In this document: piece by piece, positions 8,885 through 17,371 of the stretch
Layout: each line of letters opens with the position of its first letter
Position numbering within the stretch: position 1 is the stretch's first letter
Assembly: GCF_000239695.1 (NCBI RefSeq)
Contig: NZ_JH470338.1
Span: forward strand, 750,385-803,100
DNA length: 52,716 nt
Direction: 5' to 3'
DNA from: Actinomyces graevenitzii C83
GTDB lineage: Bacteria; Actinomycetota; Actinomycetes; Actinomycetales; Actinomycetaceae
Program-made: the position numbers and the translations under genes
The notes under the pieces: model-generated
What the model saw: the letters and a program-made list of their open reading frames with translations, nothing else
Database searches by the model: none
Told to the model about the DNA's origin: nothing

Positions 8885-9049
8885 TCAGTCCTCGACTAGG
8901 CCGAGCTTGTAAGCCTTTGCTAGACGACGAGGAATCTTGACCTCGCGTCCGGCAATGCGCAAGTTGTCCAGCTGAGTCAGCTCAGCCTTCCACTGGGCGC
9001 GACGGTTGCGGGTGTTGCTACGGGACATCTTCCGCTTCGGAACTGCCAT
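8885..9049 (-). CDS. rpmF: 50S ribosomal protein L32
   Basis: This 54-residue protein was found by translating the minus strand; it begins [17 protein letters not shown], the standard N-terminus of actinobacterial L32. It continues with the basic middle and ends [20 protein letters not shown] stretch precedes the ATG. It carries no Cys pair, so it is the zinc-free form. It lies upstream of the two tRNA genes in the same direction. Confidence 0.92.
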   Translation of the reverse strand: MAVPKRKMSRSNTRNRRAQWKAELTQLDNLRIAGREVKIPRRLAKAYKLGLVED

Positions 9050-9258
9050 GATCCCGCTCCTCTCGTATAGAAAACAAACCTGAACCGACGTGTAACCTTA
9101 CCCGGTGCACGCTGATCTAGCCAATCTATAATGCACAGATGCGGGTGTGAGTTCCATCGCCTCAAACAACTTAAGCAACTTTACTAGCCTTAGTCCCCTT
9201 AAGTCGAGGCACTAATAAATAGGCGTTACTCACAATTGACTCATGCCACAATTAGCTT

Positions 9259-9915
9259 ATGAGTTCACTAGCACCAGCTGGCGTGCTGGTTCCGGCAGAT
9301 ACTAGCGCTAGCGAGATTGACTTAGAAATTAAACGCTCACACTTTCTGGGTTTAGCGGCGCGCACCACTAGTGAGGCCCAGGCCCGTGAGTTTATTGCCA
9401 GCCGACGTGCCCTCTACCCTGACGCGCGTCACCATTGCAGCGCTTTTATTATCGCTAACCCTGGCGCCACTCCCACGGAACGCTCTAACGACGACGGCGA
9501 ACCCTCGGGTACCGCTGGTAAGCCCATGCTTGAGGTGTTGCGTGGCAGCCAGATTTTTGATGTAACCGTGGTGGTCACCCGCTACTTTGGTGGCACCCTG
9601 CTGGGCACGGGCGGGCTGGTGCGCGCCTATTCGCAAGCCACCGCCCAAGCTTTAGAACAGTTAAGCCTGTGTAGGCGCAGCCAACAGTATTTATGGCAGC
9701 TGCGCGCACCGGTGGCCGAGGCTGGTCGCATCGAGGCTGAGCTGCGCGCCGGCGGCGCCAATATTGTGCAAACCCGCTGGGAAAGCCAGGCAACTATCGA
9801 ACTGGCCAGCGCCGTCGCCAATCCCACAGAACTAGCCGCGCTAGTAGCTAACGTGACCCGAGGCCAAGGCCAGCTAGAAGCTGCCGGCACCAAAATCCTT
9901 GAGCTGCCCCTCTAA
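9259..9915 (+). CDS. YigZ/IMPACT family protein
   Basis: The 218-residue protein has the UPF0029 (IMPACT) N-terminal domain with the hallmark HHCSAF motif, the SNDDGEPSGTAGKPML loop, and VTRYFGGTLLGTGGLVRAYS. A DUF1949-type ferredoxin-like C-terminal half follows. Homologues are linked to translation or stress responses, but the biochemical role is not settled. No clear ribosome site precedes the ATG, and a TTGACT box lies close upstream, so a very short leader or leaderless message is possible. It diverges from rpmF. Confidence 0.88.
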   Translation: MSSLAPAGVLVPADTSASEIDLEIKRSHFLGLAARTTSEAQAREFIASRRALYPDARHHCSAFIIANPGATPTERSNDDGEPSGTAGKPMLEVLRGSQIFDVTVVVTRYFGGTLLGTGGLVRAYSQATAQALEQLSLCRRSQQYLWQLRAPVAEAGRIEAELRAGGANIVQTRWESQATIELASAVANPTELAALVANVTRGQGQLEAAGTKILELPL

Positions 9916-9986
9916 TCCCTTAATAGTCCCTAATCCGCTCACTGCGAAGCTGAGGTATTTAGCGCTTTTTAGATAGTGAAAAACTG

Positions 9987-10016
9987 TTGTACTTACGCCA
10001 GTTAGCGTTGTACAGT
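9987..10016 (+). promoter_or_regulatory. Candidate promoter of the cysK-cysE leader transcript
   Basis: TTGTAC at 9987-9992 and TACAGT at 10011-10016 are separated by 18 bases, an acceptable match to a primary-sigma promoter. Both hexamers lie within copies of GTTGTAC. The predicted transcript would begin about 50 bases before the leader peptide. Confidence 0.4.
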
Positions 10017-10076
10017 GACTGGCGGCTGGCCAACACTTGGCCAGCAAGATTTTTGAGCGCGAAAGGAGACACAGCC

Positions 10077-10127
10077 ATGATGAATATGGCGCTGATGATG
10101 TCCTTCGCGCAGTGCATGTGTCTGTAG
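10077..10127 (+). CDS. Cysteine-containing leader peptide upstream of cysK (16 residues)
   Basis: A strong ribosome site (AAAGGAGA, about 8 bases away) precedes a 17-codon frame encoding MMNMALMMSFAQCMCL and a TAG stop. The Cys codons at positions 13 and 15 flank a Met at the very end, the arrangement expected if ribosome stalling at Cys codons is to be sensed. Cysteine-responsive leader peptides upstream of sulfur-assimilation genes are known from mycobacteria. The position 153 bases before cysK fits a role in translational or transcriptional attenuation. The peptide is inferred from its signals and context; no homology search was possible. Confidence 0.65.
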   Translation: MMNMALMMSFAQCMCL

Positions 10128-10184
10128 CACGTCAGGCCTCGAATTAGTGCGTCGCCTGCGCATGCCTGGCGTCTATTTGCCCTT

Positions 10185-10203
10185 GGCCAGACAGGCCCTG
10201 GCC
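10185..10203 (+). promoter_or_regulatory. Hairpin in the cysK leader
   Basis: Perfect 6-base arms (10185-10190, 10198-10203) enclose a 7-base loop, and a T5 run follows about 10 bases later. It lies between the leader peptide and cysK and could be part of the attenuation switch. It is weak as a stand-alone terminator. Confidence 0.35.
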
Positions 10204-10280
10204 CCAACTCAAGTTTTTCCTACCGTTTGCGTACCCATCGAAGCGCTGCGGGCCCAAAAAATTTACTTAGGGAGATTTAC

Positions 10281-11210
10281 ATGACTGACATTGCTAACTC
10301 TATTGCTGACCTGGTTGGTTCCACCCCACTGGTACGCATTAACCGCGTTATTGACGCCCCGGCCACGGTACTAGCCAAGTTTGAGGCCCTAAACCCCGGC
10401 CACTCGGTTAAAGACCGCATTGCCCTAAACATCATTCGCGCCGCTGAAGCCTCCGGCGCCCTCAAGCCCGGCGGCACCATTGTGGAAGCCACCAGCGGCA
10501 ACACCGGCGTGGGCCTATCTGCTATCGGCGCGGCGCTAGGCTACCGCGTGATCATCACCATGCCTGACACCATGAGCAAGGAACGCCGCGCCATTATGCG
10601 CGCATTTGGCGCAGAGCTAGTGCTAACCAGCGTTAACGGCGTGCAGGGTGCAGCTGACAAGGCCCGTGAAATCCAGGCGGCCACCCCCAACTCGATTCTG
10701 GCCTCCCAGTTCACCAATGAGGCTAACCCTGCCGCCCACCGCGCCGGCACCGCCCTGGAAATCTGGGAACAGTCCGGCGGCCAGGTTGACGCCTTCGTAG
10801 CCGGCATCGGCACCGGCGGCACCCTCACTGGTGTAGGCCAAGTGCTGCGCGAAAAGAACCCCAACGTCAAGATTTTCGGTATCGAACCGGCTGAGTCTCC
10901 CCTGCTAAGCGAAGGTCACGCCGGCCCGCACAAGATCCAGGGTATTGGCGCCAACATTGTGCCCGAGGTGCTTGACCAGAACATTTGGGATGAGCTGCTG
11001 CACATTGAGTCTGAAGCTGCGCTAACCTACGCCCGCCGTGCCGCCGCTGAGGAAGGCCTGCTGGTAGGTATCTCCTCCGGCGCTGCCCTGGCCGCCGCCG
11101 ACCAGCTAGCCCACCGCCCCGAGTTTGCCGGTAAGACCATTGTCACCCTGCTGCCCGACACCGGTGAGCGTTACCTGTCCACTCCCCTGTACTCGGCTTA
11201 TTTGGACTGA
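10281..11210 (+). CDS. cysK: Cysteine synthase A (O-acetylserine sulfhydrylase)
   Basis: This PLP enzyme makes cysteine from O-acetylserine and sulfide. The ATG at 10281 follows AGGGAG closely and gives 309 residues, the usual size; an earlier in-frame ATG at 10227 lacks a ribosome site. The PLP lysine lies in NPGHSVKDR, the substrate loop is EATSGNTGVGLS, and the phosphate-binding loop is GIGTGGTLTGVG. The C-terminus ends SAYLD; I did not see a clear Ile-terminated tail of the kind that docks into CysE in many bacteria. cysE follows 12 bases downstream, so the pathway enzymes are cotranscribed. The upstream leader peptide suggests control by cysteine supply. Confidence 0.95.
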   Translation: MTDIANSIADLVGSTPLVRINRVIDAPATVLAKFEALNPGHSVKDRIALNIIRAAEASGALKPGGTIVEATSGNTGVGLSAIGAALGYRVIITMPDTMSKERRAIMRAFGAELVLTSVNGVQGAADKAREIQAATPNSILASQFTNEANPAAHRAGTALEIWEQSGGQVDAFVAGIGTGGTLTGVGQVLREKNPNVKIFGIEPAESPLLSEGHAGPHKIQGIGANIVPEVLDQNIWDELLHIESEAALTYARRAAAEEGLLVGISSGAALAAADQLAHRPEFAGKTIVTLLPDTGERYLSTPLYSAYLD

Positions 11211-11222
11211 AAGCAAAAGACT

Positions 11223-11921
11223 GTGACAGTTAAGACCACACCCGCCCCAGCTAGCCAGTTATCTGCCGCTAAGGCCGACCTGGTTATGGGCGACGTGCAC
11301 AGCGAAGCCACTGAGGCGCCAGCTAGCCCATGTTGTTCTAGCCCCTCTGACCGTAAAGGCATGGGCCTGCTAGCACTGATCCGCGAGGACATTAAAACTG
11401 CCCGCGACCGTGACCCAGCAGCGCGTTCAACCGCCGAAGTGGCCCTGCTCTACCCAGGTTTACACGCGGTGTGGGCTTACCGAGTAGCCAACCGGCTGTG
11501 GTCTAAAGGCCACCATTTCTCCGCCCGGGCCCTGTCTCAGGCAGCCCGCGCAGCCACCGGCGTGGAGATTCACCCTGGCGCCACCATTGGTCGACGTTTC
11601 TTTATCGACCACGGCATGGGGGTAGTTATCGGTGAAACCACCACAGTTGGCGACGACGTCCTGCTCTTTCACGGGGTAACCCTCGGTGGGGTGTCAATGA
11701 CCCCGGGCAAACGTCACCCCACCATTGGCAACCACGTCACGGTGGGGGCTGGGGCTAAGGTTTTGGGTCCGGTTACGGTTTACGACGGCGGCGTTATTGG
11801 CGCCAACGCGGTGCTGGTTAAAAACCTGCCTGAAGGGCATGTTGCCGTGGGGGTACCCTCCAAAGTTCGCGACCCACGCACCGACCCGGAGCTGATGATA
11901 GACCCGACCATCTACATCTAA
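11223..11921 (+). CDS. cysE: Serine O-acetyltransferase
   Basis: CysE acetylates serine with acetyl-CoA, feeding CysK. The conserved part starts at [21 protein letters not shown] (ATG at 11361). The left-handed beta-helix of hexapeptide repeats follows, with [41 protein letters not shown] and [21 protein letters not shown]. The frame is open to a GTG at 11223, which adds 46 residues containing a Cys-Cys pair and looks disordered. I give the longer form because GAAAG precedes the GTG and only 12 bases separate it from cysK. The true start may be 11361 (186 residues) or the ATG at 11286. Confidence 0.9.
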   Translation: MTVKTTPAPASQLSAAKADLVMGDVHSEATEAPASPCCSSPSDRKGMGLLALIREDIKTARDRDPAARSTAEVALLYPGLHAVWAYRVANRLWSKGHHFSARALSQAARAATGVEIHPGATIGRRFFIDHGMGVVIGETTTVGDDVLLFHGVTLGGVSMTPGKRHPTIGNHVTVGAGAKVLGPVTVYDGGVIGANAVLVKNLPEGHVAVGVPSKVRDPRTDPELMIDPTIYI

Positions 11922-11995
11922 GCCCTACAGCTAATAAAGCTTAAGCTGCTTTAGAAAATGGCCGGCTGTCACAGTCTTAAATGGCCTTAAGCGCT

Positions 11996-12024
11996 AAGAA
12001 GGGACCCCAGTGGGGTCCCTTCTT
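11996..12024. terminator. Terminator after cysE
   Basis: Thirteen-base perfect arms (11996-12008 and 12012-12024) enclose a three-base loop, with a T-rich tail on the plus strand. The next gene converges from the other side, so it may act in both directions. Confidence 0.88.
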
Positions 12025-12118
12025 ATTTCTTAGCGCTATCTAGGAGTCAGCAGATGTCAACTTAGCAGCTGCCACCTGGTGCTTACCTAGAACACCGGCT
12101 TTGCGGCAGCTGGCACTG

Positions 12119-13378
12119 TTAGCGCAGCACCTTACCGGTGGCCAGCTCATGCAGGCGGGCAAACACCGCTCCCCCACTGGCGCGTACCCCGTTGTGCTCA
12201 TACTCGCTGGTCACCCAGGTTTGCAGGCCGGGGACCAAAGCTGCGGTTTCCAGCGAGAACTGTACGGGCACATAAGCATCACGGAAGTACACTGCCGCCG
12301 CGCCCTTAACCTGGCTGGCACGCATGGCCTGGGGCGAATACAGCTGCGGCCAGGGGTACTCAGCTAGCGCCTGGGCCACGTCAGCCCAGTCACGCAGCAG
12401 CGAGTCTTCCTCAAAGAACTTGGGGCTAACGTGCTCACCGGTTAGCAAGGTGGGGTCTGACTTAAAATCTTCCGGCAGGGTGCGCACCGCCGCCCAGTTA
12501 GTTACCTGCCCATCAGCCCAGCAAGACTCGTGGATGAAGGCATACAGCGGGTTGCGGGCACTAAAGGCCAGCTGCTCACCAATATCCCAGCGCTGACGCC
12601 AAGAACCAGGCTCCTGACTGAGCAGGTTGTGCAGCACATCCGCGCCGCCACTAGCCCCTAGCAGCATACCCAGGCTACGCAGGCGGGTAACCCCGATAAC
12701 GTCACCATGCACGGTGTGTAGCTTGCCGGCGTCGGCCATTTCTAGCAGGTTAGACATGCGCTCGCGGTCGCCAGGGAAACGGGCATAGAACTGCTCGGAC
12801 TTTTCGCGCATAGCCGCGTAGGTGGCCGTGTAAACCTCATCCAAGCTGTGGCCCACTGCCGGCAGGCCACCGGTGAGGTAGACGTGGTGCAGGCTTTCGC
12901 TGTGTGCGCTGACGTAGCGGGTTACGCAAAAACCACCAAAAGACTGGCCTATTAGGCTCCAGCGTTCAATACCCAGGGCCTGGCGCAAAGCCTCGGCGTC
13001 TTCCACAATGGAATCTGAACGCAGGTGGGTTAGGTACTCCACCATGGTCTGCGTGTCAGCCCAGGGCCGGCCCACCGGAGTGGAGTTACCGGTGCCGCGC
13101 TGGTCTAGCAAAATCAGGCGGTAGTGCTTAAGCGGCTCAGCTAGCCAACCCAGGCCGCCGTCGACATAGGGGTAGGGAGCCTCAAAGCCGGGCCCCCCTT
13201 GCAGATAAACCAGGGCCTCACGATCGGTTGCCCCAGCCATGGCTACTTCGCGCGCATACACCGTAATGGTGCGCTTGTCGCTGGCGTCGCCGTGAACTAG
13301 CGGCACCTGTAGGCGGTGCTCGCGGGTAAGCACCCCGCTAGCGTCTTTAGTCCAAGTAGTTGATTGCAGCTTAGCCAT
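12119..13378 (-). CDS. Alpha/beta hydrolase, prolyl aminopeptidase-like (peptidase S33)
   Basis: The 419-residue cytoplasmic enzyme probably removes N-terminal proline or related residues from peptides. It shows the oxyanion motif LQGGPGFEAPYP, the LLDQRGTGNSTP stretch typical of S33 peptidases, and the nucleophile elbow SLIGQSFGG (catalytic Ser). A cap domain follows, and a C-terminal ...VTSEYEHNGVRASG region presumably holds the catalytic His. No signal peptide is seen. The gene stands alone, converging on cysE. Substrate preference cannot be read from sequence, so proline specificity is a family-level inference. Confidence 0.85.
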   Translation of the reverse strand: MAKLQSTTWTKDASGVLTREHRLQVPLVHGDASDKRTITVYAREVAMAGATDREALVYLQGGPGFEAPYPYVDGGLGWLAEPLKHYRLILLDQRGTGNSTPVGRPWADTQTMVEYLTHLRSDSIVEDAEALRQALGIERWSLIGQSFGGFCVTRYVSAHSESLHHVYLTGGLPAVGHSLDEVYTATYAAMREKSEQFYARFPGDRERMSNLLEMADAGKLHTVHGDVIGVTRLRSLGMLLGASGGADVLHNLLSQEPGSWRQRWDIGEQLAFSARNPLYAFIHESCWADGQVTNWAAVRTLPEDFKSDPTLLTGEHVSPKFFEEDSLLRDWADVAQALAEYPWPQLYSPQAMRASQVKGAAAVYFRDAYVPVQFSLETAALVPGLQTWVTSEYEHNGVRASGGAVFARLHELATGKVLR

Positions 13379-13521
13379 TTATGCTCCTTTGTTGCGCTTA
13401 AATTTGCATTGATTTTTGTACTGATTTTGGAGCCTTGGTTAGCTCCCTTAGCGCTTTTAAGGCCGTCTAGCCTTTAAGTGCACTCATTGCTGCCGAGCCT
13501 AATGCCACAGCGGCGCACCCA

Positions 13522-14598
13522 TTAGCGCCCCTGGCAGCGCGGACACCAAAACAGGGTACGACCCTGCATCATGTCGCCAGCAATTGGGGTGCCGCAGCGT
13601 AGGCAGGGCCGCCCGGTGCGGTGGTAGACATACCAGCGTCCAGCCTCAGGGTCATCGGGGGGTAAGGGTTCAGGCACGTCATCGGAGTTAACGGTGGTAA
13701 TTAGACCGGTAGCTACCCCGTGCGCCATTAGCGCAGCGTTGTCATCCCATAGTTTGCTCAGGCGCTGCGCACTGATATTGACGCCTTGGCGGCGTGGACT
13801 GATGCCAGCCCGGAAAAGCGATTCGGCCCGGTAAATGTTGCCCACCCCGGCTATTACCGACTGGTCCATCAGTAGCTCTCCAATGGCCCGACGGCGCCGG
13901 CGTACGTTAGCGATAAAGGTTGTTTTCCCTTCGGCTGTTTCTCCCGGGGCTAGCGGGTCTGGACCCAGGCGTGCCTCAACCGCTTTAACGCCCTCTAAAT
14001 CCAACAGTTCGCAGGTGGTGGGGCCCGATAGATCAGCCACCCCATGCTTACTAACTAGACGTAGACGCACCGCACCTTTAGGGGGCGCAGGTTGCCACTG
14101 TCCAGGAGCTAGTTTGCCCTCGGGGAGCTTCAAATCTGGGCGTGGTTTGCCAGAGCCAACGGTGGCGGCAACCCCTTCGGGCTGACTTAAAGCCTCACGG
14201 GTAGACACTGTCAGGCCCGCGAGCGCGCTGCCGCCAGAGTGTCCACCTAGTTCTTTAATGCCTGGCAGGCCGCTGCGTGAACCTACTTCTAAGGCAGGGG
14301 CGTCGAAGACTTTGGGCACAACGAAGGTAGTGTCGCCGTCGAAGTTCCAGGCCCCGTATAGACCCAGGTGGGTGTGTAGCCAGGTGATGGCGGGTGAGTC
14401 TAGGGCGACGTCGGCGGCGGGGGCGAAAGCTGCCAGTAGGTGTTTGCCGTGGGCGTAGGAGCTGATAAAAACTTGTCCATCTAGGCGGGCGGCTCCCTGG
14501 GAGAAGCGACCTTGGGGGCTAGATGCTTGCAGCTGGCGGTCCCCAAACAGGATGTTTAGGGACTTTGCCAGCCGGTGAATTGTGTGTCCTTCAGGCAT
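13522..14598 (-). CDS. Fpg/Nei-family DNA glycosylase-AP lyase
   Basis: The enzyme excises oxidised bases and nicks the abasic site. It begins MPEGHTIHRLAKSL, with catalytic Pro2 and Glu3 and the Nei-type HTIHR start. The helix-two-turn-helix region reads RRRRRAIGELLMDQSVIAGVGNIYRAE. The C-terminal zinc finger is CLRCG followed by WCPRCQGR. At 358 residues it is longer than typical Nei proteins (about 260-290). The extra length lies near residues 105-170, a Gly/Ser/Pro-rich insertion that looks like a disordered loop. Its ATG overlaps the rpiB stop by one base, so both genes are coupled. Confidence 0.9.
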   Translation of the reverse strand: MPEGHTIHRLAKSLNILFGDRQLQASSPQGRFSQGAARLDGQVFISSYAHGKHLLAAFAPAADVALDSPAITWLHTHLGLYGAWNFDGDTTFVVPKVFDAPALEVGSRSGLPGIKELGGHSGGSALAGLTVSTREALSQPEGVAATVGSGKPRPDLKLPEGKLAPGQWQPAPPKGAVRLRLVSKHGVADLSGPTTCELLDLEGVKAVEARLGPDPLAPGETAEGKTTFIANVRRRRRAIGELLMDQSVIAGVGNIYRAESLFRAGISPRRQGVNISAQRLSKLWDDNAALMAHGVATGLITTVNSDDVPEPLPPDDPEAGRWYVYHRTGRPCLRCGTPIAGDMMQGRTLFWCPRCQGR

Positions 14599-15041
14599 CA
14601 GGCCTCAAGGTCAGCGAGGATCTCGATGCGGCGCTGGTGGCGCGGCTCGTTGCTGTAGGGCTCGGCTAGGAAGGCGTCGATGATTTCTAGGGCTTCTTCG
14701 CTGGTGTGCATGCGGGCGCCGATACCAACCACATTGGCGTTGTTGTGCTCACGGGCTAGGCGGGCGGTTTGCAGGTTCCAGGCTAGGGCGGCGCGGGCGC
14801 CACGGACCTTGTTGGCGGCGATTTGCTCGCCGTTGCCCGAGCCACCAATTACGATGCCTAGACTGCCGGGGTCGTTAACAGTGGCCTGGGCGGCTTCAAA
14901 GCAGAAGGAAGGGTAGTCGTCTTGGGGGTCGTAGGTTAATGCGCCGTGGTCAATAACCTCATGTCCGTTGTTTTCTAGGTGAGTGATGGCGATGGCTTTG
15001 AGTTCGTAACCTGCATGGTCTGCAGCAATATGTACGCGCAT
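14598..15041 (-). CDS. rpiB: Ribose-5-phosphate isomerase B
   Basis: This 147-residue enzyme interconverts ribulose-5-phosphate and ribose-5-phosphate in the pentose phosphate pathway. It starts MRVHIAADHAGYELK. The phosphate-binding GIVIGGSGNGEQIAANKVRGARA loop has Ser where many bacterial RpiB have the catalytic Cys, as in the actinobacterial form that uses Glu75-type catalysis (GSGNGEQ). NNANVVGIGARM is also conserved. It precedes the DNA glycosylase with overlapping stop and start codons. Confidence 0.95.
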   Translation of the reverse strand: MRVHIAADHAGYELKAIAITHLENNGHEVIDHGALTYDPQDDYPSFCFEAAQATVNDPGSLGIVIGGSGNGEQIAANKVRGARAALAWNLQTARLAREHNNANVVGIGARMHTSEEALEIIDAFLAEPYSNEPRHQRRIEILADLEA

Positions 15042-15116
15042 GTAACCAATTGTGCCCGGTTATTGGCGTAAAGAAAACTAAGTCAAAGCGCTAAGGGCAG
15101 CGGCTAAGATAGTTTT

Positions 15117-17174
15117 ATGACGAATGAAAATACTGCCCAGCTAGTTGCGGGTGTGCTGAACCCTGCAGATATGGATACTAGTGTGCGGGCGCAAGATGAC
15201 CTGTACCGCTATGTAAACGGCACTTGGCTGCGCACCGTTAAGATTCCCGATGATCGTCCTTCTGCCGGCTCTTTTATGGAGCTGCGCGACGGCGCTGAGC
15301 TGGCTTGCCGCCAGATTATTGAGGACTGCGCTAAGCAGACTGAGGCCGGTCAGGCTAGCGGTGAGGCTTATCAGATCGGTGCGCTGTATAAGTCTTTTAT
15401 GGATGAGGCTGCGGTTAATGCGGCCGGTGTGGCTCCGCTGGAAGCTGATGTAGCCGAGCTGTTTAGCGCCTCCAGCAAGGATGAGCTGGCTAGCGTTATG
15501 GGCGCTAAGCTGTTTGCGATTTTCCATGGCCCGATTGGAGCTGGGGTTGAGGTTGACCTTAATGACCCTGAGCGTTACACCGTGTGGGTTTCCCAGGCTG
15601 GTTTGGGCCTGCCTGATGAGGCTTACTACCGTGAAGAGGATAAGGCGGCGCTGCGCCAGGCTTATACCGCTCACATCGCTAACATGTTCACTTTAAGTGG
15701 CTATGACCAGCGTTTGGGCCGCCAGGGTGCGGAGATCGCCCAGGCCGTTATGAAGCTGGAGACGGCGCTCGCGGCCGGGCACTGGGATGCGGTGCGGTGC
15801 CGTGACATTGAGGCTATGAATAACCCCATGAACTGGGCTGATGTGGTCTCTAGCGCGCAAGGTTTGCCGCTTGAGGTCTGGTCTAGTGCGGCCGCTAAGG
15901 TGGTGGGTGAGGGCTTCTTTAACCGTGAGGTTATTGTGGGCCAGCCTGACTACCTGCCTAAGGCCGCTAAGGTGTGGCAGGAAAGCGACCTTGAGGATGT
16001 GCGTGCCTGGATTATTTGGCATGTGCTGCACTCGCGCGCAGGGCTGCTGAGCCAGGAGATTTCCACCGAAAGCTTTGATTTCTACTCGCGTAAGCTGCAG
16101 GGCATTGATGCCCAGCGTCCACGTTGGAAGCGTGGGGTGAGCCTGGTTGAGGGCACTTTGGGTGAGGCCCTGGGCAAGCTTTACGTGCACCGCCATTTCC
16201 CGGCCGCCAATAAGGAAGCTATGGATGTGCTGGTGGCGGACCTACTGGAGGCTTACCGTGGCTCTATTAGCCAGCTGGAGTGGATGAGCCCGGCTACCCG
16301 CCAAGAGGCTTTGGCTAAGCTGGAGCAGTTCACGGTTAAGATTGGCTACCCCACTAAGTGGCGCGACTACAGCTCTTTGCAGCTAAGCGCCACCGATTTG
16401 GTAGGTAATGTGCGCGCCGCTGAGGCTTTTGAAACCGCCTATGAGGCAGGCAAGCTGGGTAAGCCGGTGGACCGCGACGAGTGGCACATGACGCCGCAGA
16501 CCGTCAACGCCTACTACAACCCGGTGATGAATGAGATTGTTTTCCCGGCAGCTATTTTGCAGGCGCCTTTCTTTGATTTAGAGGCCGACGACGCCGTTAA
16601 CTACGCTGGTATCGGCGCGGTTATTGGTCATGAGATCGGCCACGGTTTTGATGACCAGGGCTCCACTTTTGATGGCACCGGTGCGGTGCGTGACTGGTGG
16701 ACTGAGGCTGACCGTAAGGCTTTTGAGGAGCGTACCGGCGCCCTAATTGCCCAGTATGACGCGTATGTGCCCGCAGATGTGGCTGCCCACTATGAGCAGT
16801 TGGGCCAGGCGGCTCCCCATGTTAAGGGCGCGCTGACTATTGGTGAGAACATTGGTGACCTGGGTGGTTTGGGTATTGCCCTAAAGGCCTACAAGCTGGC
16901 TTTGGCCCGTAAGGGCGTTGAGTCTTTTGACCAGGCCCCGGTGATTGATGGTTTGAGCGCTTTGGAGCGGTTCTTCTACTCTTGGGCCCGCATCTGGCAG
17001 CAAAAGAGCCGCCTGGAGCGTGCTGAGCTGCTGCTGGCCACCGACCCGCACTCGCCTAACGAATTCCGTTGCAACGGTATTGTGCGCAACCTGGATGAGT
17101 TCTATGAGACCTTCAATGTGGTCCCCGGCGATGAGCTGTACCTGGATCCTGACCAGCGCGTAACTATCTGGTAA
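15117..17174 (+). CDS. pepO: M13-family zinc metallopeptidase (PepO/neprilysin type)
   Basis: This 685-residue oligopeptidase has the M13 N-terminal helical lid followed by the catalytic domain. The substrate-binding NAYYNP motif lies before NEIVFPAAILQAPFF. The zinc site is VIGHEIGHGFDDQGS (HExxH), with the third ligand in ENIGDLGG. The C-terminus ends YLDPDQRVTIW; family members typically end in a C-x-x-W motif, and here Trp is kept without the Cys. There is no signal peptide, so it should act in the cytoplasm on imported peptides. It is a monocistronic gene followed by a strong terminator. Confidence 0.93.
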   Translation: MTNENTAQLVAGVLNPADMDTSVRAQDDLYRYVNGTWLRTVKIPDDRPSAGSFMELRDGAELACRQIIEDCAKQTEAGQASGEAYQIGALYKSFMDEAAVNAAGVAPLEADVAELFSASSKDELASVMGAKLFAIFHGPIGAGVEVDLNDPERYTVWVSQAGLGLPDEAYYREEDKAALRQAYTAHIANMFTLSGYDQRLGRQGAEIAQAVMKLETALAAGHWDAVRCRDIEAMNNPMNWADVVSSAQGLPLEVWSSAAAKVVGEGFFNREVIVGQPDYLPKAAKVWQESDLEDVRAWIIWHVLHSRAGLLSQEISTESFDFYSRKLQGIDAQRPRWKRGVSLVEGTLGEALGKLYVHRHFPAANKEAMDVLVADLLEAYRGSISQLEWMSPATRQEALAKLEQFTVKIGYPTKWRDYSSLQLSATDLVGNVRAAEAFETAYEAGKLGKPVDRDEWHMTPQTVNAYYNPVMNEIVFPAAILQAPFFDLEADDAVNYAGIGAVIGHEIGHGFDDQGSTFDGTGAVRDWWTEADRKAFEERTGALIAQYDAYVPADVAAHYEQLGQAAPHVKGALTIGENIGDLGGLGIALKAYKLALARKGVESFDQAPVIDGLSALERFFYSWARIWQQKSRLERAELLLATDPHSPNEFRCNGIVRNLDEFYETFNVVPGDELYLDPDQRVTIW

Positions 17175-17276
17175 GCCCAGCTGGCTAGTTCCAGGCAGCT
17201 AGCTGCCACCAAAGCACTAGGTAACTAGCACGGCTAACTAGCCAGATCCAGGCAGCCAGCCACCACCTGTTAAACC

Positions 17277-17310
17277 TTGACCCGCTTAGCCTGACGGCTA
17301 AGCGGGTCAA
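17277..17310 (+). terminator. Terminator after pepO
   Basis: Perfect 15-base arms (17277-17291, 17296-17310) enclose a TGAC loop. The T tail is weak on the plus strand. Just upstream two degenerate copies of a CCAGGCAGC-containing segment (about 17182-17210 and 17242-17268) fill the gap. Confidence 0.8.
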
Positions 17311-17371
17311 AGCTTTCACTTTAGTTCGCGTAAGATAAGCAGCACTACTACTAGTATTTTTAGGAGAGTCA

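Noticed and set aside
9959..10207. 82-codon minus-strand frame over the cysK leader
   Set aside because: It covers the promoter and leader peptide antisense, has no recognisable features, and the plus-strand signals are stronger.
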